Source of the DNA: Lysobacterales bacterium
GTDB lineage: Bacteria > Pseudomonadota > Gammaproteobacteria > Xanthomonadales > SZUA-5
Length of the DNA: 64,000 nucleotides
NCBI GenBank assembly: GCA_022841325.1
Contig: JALHRS010000009.1
Span: forward strand, 1-64,000
Direction: 5' to 3'
Position 1 is the stretch's first letter; each line of letters opens with the position of its first letter. Under the pieces are notes generated by a model. The model was not told the DNA's origin. It searched no databases and saw nothing but the letters and a program-made list of their open reading frames with translations. Below are positions 60,445 through 64,000 of this stretch, in pieces. Both the position numbers and the translations under genes were made by a program.

Positions 60445-62220
60445 GTGAGCGATTCCGATCCGCTGGGTCGCGCGTCTCCAGGCGCTCACCGCGAATGGTC
60501 GGAGCAGTTGCGCGGCCGCTTTCTGGGCATCGGCATGGTGGCCGTGGGGCTGGCTTGCCTGGTGTTCGCGATAGCGCGCTATGGCACCACCATAAGCACC
60601 GGTTCCGCAACCCCCTGGCTGTTCAATGCGCTGGGCATGGTCTCGATGCTGGTGCTGTACGTTTGGTACCGGCGCGCGCCATCACGGCGCAGTCGTATTG
60701 CCGTCCACGCGACCGCCGCAGTGGCGACGCTGGTGCTGGTGGTGCCGGTCGCCTATGGAATGCCGTCCACAGTCTGGTGGCTGAGTCTGGTCGGATTTGC
60801 GATGGCGCTGATGAGCCGAAGGCTCGAGGCCTACATCTGGACGTCCGCGATCATGCTGCTGATCCTGGCCGTTCCACTGATCGAAGATTGGCTGCGGGTT
60901 GACGATGCGGCGGGAGAGCGTCTGCCAGAAATGCTGATGGCGCGCGTGGTGTTCGCCCTGATCCTGTTTGGAATCGCCTTTGCCTTTCGTCGCGAGATCG
61001 AGCAGAGAACGGCCCTGTTGCTGCGGCTGACGAGCGACCTGAAAGCCGCGAACTCGGCCAAGGACCGTTTCATCGCCCATATGAGCCACGAGTTGCGGAC
61101 GCCCTTGCATGGTCTGCTCGGCGCCACCGAGCAACTGCTGGATGACGCCGCTGATGCGCGGCAGCGCGAGCGCCTGTCGGCGGTGCGCAAGTCCGGGCAC
61201 CGCCTGTTACTGTTGGTGAATGATCTGATCGACGTCAGCAGCGGCAGCGCAAAGGCTGCTGCAGAGCCTGCGCATCGATTCAATATTTGCGAAGCGACCG
61301 AGGACACCCTTGAAACCCTGGCAGGAATGGCCGAAACGAAGGGCCTGGAACTCCAATTCAAGGCATCCCCGCAATTGAATCCCTGGCGCAAGGGCCCGGA
61401 ACAAGGCTTGCGCCAAATGCTGCTCCACCTGGTGTCCAATGCCGTCAAGTTCACTTCGGCGGGGACGGTGACGGTGACCCTGGAGCCCGTCGTCGATTTT
61501 CCTGACGATGTCCTCTTGCGCGTGAAGGACACCGGGCCTGGGATCACAGATGCGGTGTTGCAGCAGATTGGACGCGCCTTTGTGGTCGAAAACACGGCTG
61601 CCAATCGCGACCATCAGGGCGCTGGATTGGGTCTGGCCCTGGTGACTCGATGGCTGCGGGAGTTGGGCGGCGAGATCCGCTTTTCACGACAACTCCCGCA
61701 GGGAACGGTGGTGGAGGTATGCCTGCCTCTGCCGTGCGTGGATGGCGAGACATCGGACGCCGCTGCGGCAGGATTGGAGGCTGCAAACTCCGACGATGCC
61801 AATGCTGCGATCCCTGCCGGTGAAGAGCGTCGACGCATCTTGGTCTGCGAAGACGATCCCGTAGGCCGTGACCTGATCGAGGCCACCGTGATCGCGCTCG
61901 GATATTTTTGTGTGGCCATCAGCGATGGCGCGTCGGCGCTGGATCGAACTGCCGAGGAGCACTTCGATCTGGTCATCACCGACATCGAGATGCCTCGCGT
62001 GGACGGCTATATGCTGCTCGACCGGCTCCGTGACCTGGAGCGCCAGCACGGCAGCAAGCGGGTGCCCATCATTGCCATCACCGCCCACGCCGATGCAGCC
62101 GACCGCGATCGATTCCTGCAGCGCGGCTTTGACGAATACCTGGCCAAGCCCTTCAAAATGCGCGAATTGGGCGAGCTGCTGGCAGCTCTGCTGCCTCAAT
62201 CTGCCGCCAATCGTGATTGA
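60445..62220 (+). CDS. Hybrid sensor histidine kinase with C-terminal receiver
   Basis: 591 residues from a GTG start with GAGG upstream; a TTG at 60427 is an alternative. Five to six membrane helices (about 25-180) form the sensor. The HisKA motif [18 protein letters not shown] has H215, followed by the ATPase domain with N box ([10 protein letters not shown]), DTGPGI and GAGLGLAL. A receiver domain follows ([20 protein letters not shown], acceptor D513 in [18 protein letters not shown]). The signal is unknown. No output regulator is adjacent. The 3' end overlaps the convergent kinase by 25 bases. Confidence 0.93.
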   Translation: MSDSDPLGRASPGAHREWSEQLRGRFLGIGMVAVGLACLVFAIARYGTTISTGSATPWLFNALGMVSMLVLYVWYRRAPSRRSRIAVHATAAVATLVLVVPVAYGMPSTVWWLSLVGFAMALMSRRLEAYIWTSAIMLLILAVPLIEDWLRVDDAAGERLPEMLMARVVFALILFGIAFAFRREIEQRTALLLRLTSDLKAANSAKDRFIAHMSHELRTPLHGLLGATEQLLDDAADARQRERLSAVRKSGHRLLLLVNDLIDVSSGSAKAAAEPAHRFNICEATEDTLETLAGMAETKGLELQFKASPQLNPWRKGPEQGLRQMLLHLVSNAVKFTSAGTVTVTLEPVVDFPDDVLLRVKDTGPGITDAVLQQIGRAFVVENTAANRDHQGAGLGLALVTRWLRELGGEIRFSRQLPQGTVVEVCLPLPCVDGETSDAAAAGLEAANSDDANAAIPAGEERRRILVCEDDPVGRDLIEATVIALGYFCVAISDGASALDRTAEEHFDLVITDIEMPRVDGYMLLDRLRDLERQHGSKRVPIIAITAHADAADRDRFLQRGFDEYLAKPFKMRELGELLAALLPQSAANRD

Positions 62221-64000
62221 TCGGTCAGACGGCTTTTCGGCACTCGTCGAAGCCCCGGCAGCACGGCCTCCAGTTTGCTCGCCAGTTGCTGCATCAGCAC
62301 CGGCTTGCTGAGGAAGTCGGACATGCCGGCGTCGATGCAGCGTTGGCGTTCACTGTCCAGTGAATGCGCAGTCAGGGCGATGATCGGCACTGCCTGGCGA
62401 CCTTCCCGCCGTTCCTGCTCGCGGATACCTGTTGCCGCCGAATAGCCGTCCATGATCGGCATCTGGCAGTCCATCAGGATCAGATCGGCTTCGCGAAAGC
62501 GATCAAGCGCCCCGCGACCGTCATCAGCGAGCATGACCTCGAAGTCTCCGATCAACTCCAGCATGGCCTTCACCAAGATCGCATTGGTGTCGTTGTCTTC
62601 GACCAGCAGTATGCTGAGCGGGCCGCTGTCGGCCGCCAGTCGGTAGGCCAGCAGGCGCGAGCCCTCACCGGGCTGCCCGGCAAGATCGGGCGCCGGGTCA
62701 AGGTCCAGGTCCAGGTCAACGATGAAGTGGCTGCCCTTGTCATTGCTGTCAAAGCTGATGCTGCCGCCCATGCTGGTCACCAGTTGCCGGCAGATCGCCA
62801 GGCCCAGTCCGGTGCCGCCGAAGCGCCTCGACATCGAATCATCCGCCTGGGAGAAGGGTGCGAACAGATTCGACGAGGCCTCGGGCGGAATGCCGATCCC
62901 GGTATCCTGAACATGAAAGCGCAGTCTCAAGCGCTTGCCCTGATCGGGCAGGCGTCGCTCGAGGTGTATGTCAATGACGCCGCGCTCGGTGAACTTGACG
63001 GCGTTGCTGACCAGGTTGGAGAGGATCTGGCGCAGTCGGAAGGGATCGCCCATGACTCGTCTGGGGACGTCCGCATCAATATGGCAGTCGAGGCGCAATC
63101 CCTGCTGTTGCGCCGCCTGCGCATACAGTCTGGCCACGTCATTGACCAGTTGGTGCAGGTCGAAGCCGATCTGTTCCAGACGTAGCTGTCCTGCCTCGTT
63201 GCGGGAGAGATCCAGTACGTCGTTGAGCAGGCGCAGCAGACTCTCCCCGGCCTTGAACAGGGATTCCGCGCGCTCGCGCTGCAGCGGTGACAGTTCGCCC
63301 GCCAGCAACAGCTGGGTCAGGCCCAGAACGCCGGTCATCGGGGTTCGGATTTCATGGCTCATATTGGCCAGGAACTGGGACTTGGCCTGATTGGCCCGTT
63401 CGGCGGCTTCCGAGGCGCGGGCGCGATCCTCGGCCAGCTGGGCGTAGCCCAGGCGCATGCGGATGGAATCGCGGGTCATCGCCTCGAAGCGACGGGCGTT
63501 GAAAACCACGATGTAGAAAAAGAACAGCGTGCCAGCGCCAGACACATACTCGCTGGGAATTCCGCTGCTGACCATGGTGTAGGCCATCGCCAGCAAGGGA
63601 GGTGCCGCCAAAGGCAGGTAGGCCTTGAAATACTGACCCAGGGAAAACATGCCACTGGCCGCCACGGCCGAGGCCAGCATGGCCACCAGAAATCGCCGCG
63701 GATCATCCACTTCAGGCAGCAGATATGACGCTGGCACCGCCCAGATCAATCCCGCCGCGAAGGTGCCCAGCGTAAAGCGCCGGGCCCAGTAGCCGGGCTG
63801 GCGCGAAGCCCGGGCCTGGCGCCAGTAAAGACGTACCCACCGATAGCGCAAGGCGTACACGCTGTGGTGGAGCAGATACCAGCCGACCAGCACATGCGTG
63901 TCGGCCAAGTCGAACAGCGACAGCAGCACCACCGTAGACGCCACCACCGACATGGCGAAGGTAAACGGCGCCAGTCGGTGCAGGATGGCAATCTGCTCAG
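62196..64000 (-). CDS. Hybrid sensor histidine kinase, cut by the window edge
   Basis: About 600 residues are visible; the frame stays open to the right edge ([20 protein letters not shown]), so the true start lies outside. Membrane helices form the sensor, followed by a short coiled coil and HisKA ([18 protein letters not shown]), ATPase domain ([35 protein letters not shown]) and a receiver ([20 protein letters not shown], acceptor Asp in [23 protein letters not shown]). It is similar in plan to the convergent neighbour but not a close copy. An internal Met at 63953 could be mistaken for the start. Confidence 0.92.
   Translation of the reverse strand, partial: EQIAILHRLAPFTFAMSVVASTVVLLSLFDLADTHVLVGWYLLHHSVYALRYRWVRLYWRQARASRQPGYWARRFTLGTFAAGLIWAVPASYLLPEVDDPRRFLVAMLASAVAASGMFSLGQYFKAYLPLAAPPLLAMAYTMVSSGIPSEYVSGAGTLFFFYIVVFNARRFEAMTRDSIRMRLGYAQLAEDRARASEAAERANQAKSQFLANMSHEIRTPMTGVLGLTQLLLAGELSPLQRERAESLFKAGESLLRLLNDVLDLSRNEAGQLRLEQIGFDLHQLVNDVARLYAQAAQQQGLRLDCHIDADVPRRVMGDPFRLRQILSNLVSNAVKFTERGVIDIHLERRLPDQGKRLRLRFHVQDTGIGIPPEASSNLFAPFSQADDSMSRRFGGTGLGLAICRQLVTSMGGSISFDSNDKGSHFIVDLDLDLDPAPDLAGQPGEGSRLLAYRLAADSGPLSILLVEDNDTNAILVKAMLELIGDFEVMLADDGRGALDRFREADLILMDCQMPIMDGYSAATGIREQERREGRQAVPIIALTAHSLDSERQRCIDAGMSDFLSKPVLMQQLASKLEAVLPGLRRVPKSRLTDQSRLAAD

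Noticed and set aside
1-64000. tRNA, rRNA, riboswitch or prophage genes
   Set aside because: Scanning for T-arm motifs, integrase, capsid or terminase sequences found none that could be supported by eye.

Overview
The window is high-GC DNA with densely packed genes on both strands. Its gene content points to a gammaproteobacterium of the Xanthomonadales (Lysobacterales) type: PilU, NtrX next to TrkA/TrkH, ZapE, a polyphosphate:AMP phosphotransferase, TrxC, TopA with a Lys/Ala-rich tail, ADOP-type ABC permease, many Sec-exported proteins of unknown function, CadC-like and kinase regulators with TPR tails, and abundant REP-like hairpins plus heptanucleotide repeats. This placement is inferred from families and repeats; no rRNA, tRNA, phage, CRISPR array or complete transposon was found.

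Layout. 1-9200: DUF2721 membrane protein with a coupled 54-residue ORF, ABC permease, secreted protein, exported amidase, basic Lys/Ala-rich protein, DsbC-like disulfide protein, pirin. 9200-13600: secreted class 3 lipase and two tandem paralogous secreted proteins of unknown family, in sequence that looks less GC-rich than its surroundings. 13800-20900: two divergent regulators, a 1398-residue winged-helix/pseudokinase/kinase/TM/TPR protein and a winged-helix/TM/TPR protein. 21000-24300: DUF1223 protein, a bacterial pepsin-like aspartic protease, GST. 24600-30800: ntrX, trkA, two tandem trkH genes and a small TPR gene. 31000-35000: cytochrome c, lipoprotein nuclease, rhomboid protease. 35400-43500: topA, sterol-desaturase-type hydroxylase, sialidase-fold protein, ankyrin protein, orphan TRAP solute-binding protein, TrxC. 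43700-50500: two secreted proteins, glutamine amidotransferase, thioesterase, a possible atypical c-type cytochrome, DHH phosphoesterase, second hydroxylase, FAH-family enzyme. 50600-64000: pilU, DUF4398/OmpA lipoprotein pair, alpha/beta hydrolase with zapE, pap, DUF4331 protein carrying an inserted module, TPR lipoprotein, and two convergent hybrid histidine kinases, the last cut by the window edge.

How parts work together. Clear co-transcribed or coupled sets are trkA-trkH-trkH-TPR (K+ uptake), DUF4398-OmpA (cell envelope), hydrolase-zapE, FAH-hydroxylase, and DUF4331-TPR lipoprotein. The winged-helix kinase and its divergent winged-helix TPR partner look like one regulatory locus.

The most unusual signal lies between the genes. 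Exact 7-bp repeats of G-tract type (GGTTGTG/C/T, GGGGCAC, GGGAAAA) begin within a few bases to tens of bases of the stop codon of eleven genes, always with the G-rich strand on the mRNA sense strand. In five same-strand spacers a C-rich partner tract precedes the next gene, so the spacer is bracketed by inverted tracts that often enclose a REP-like hairpin.
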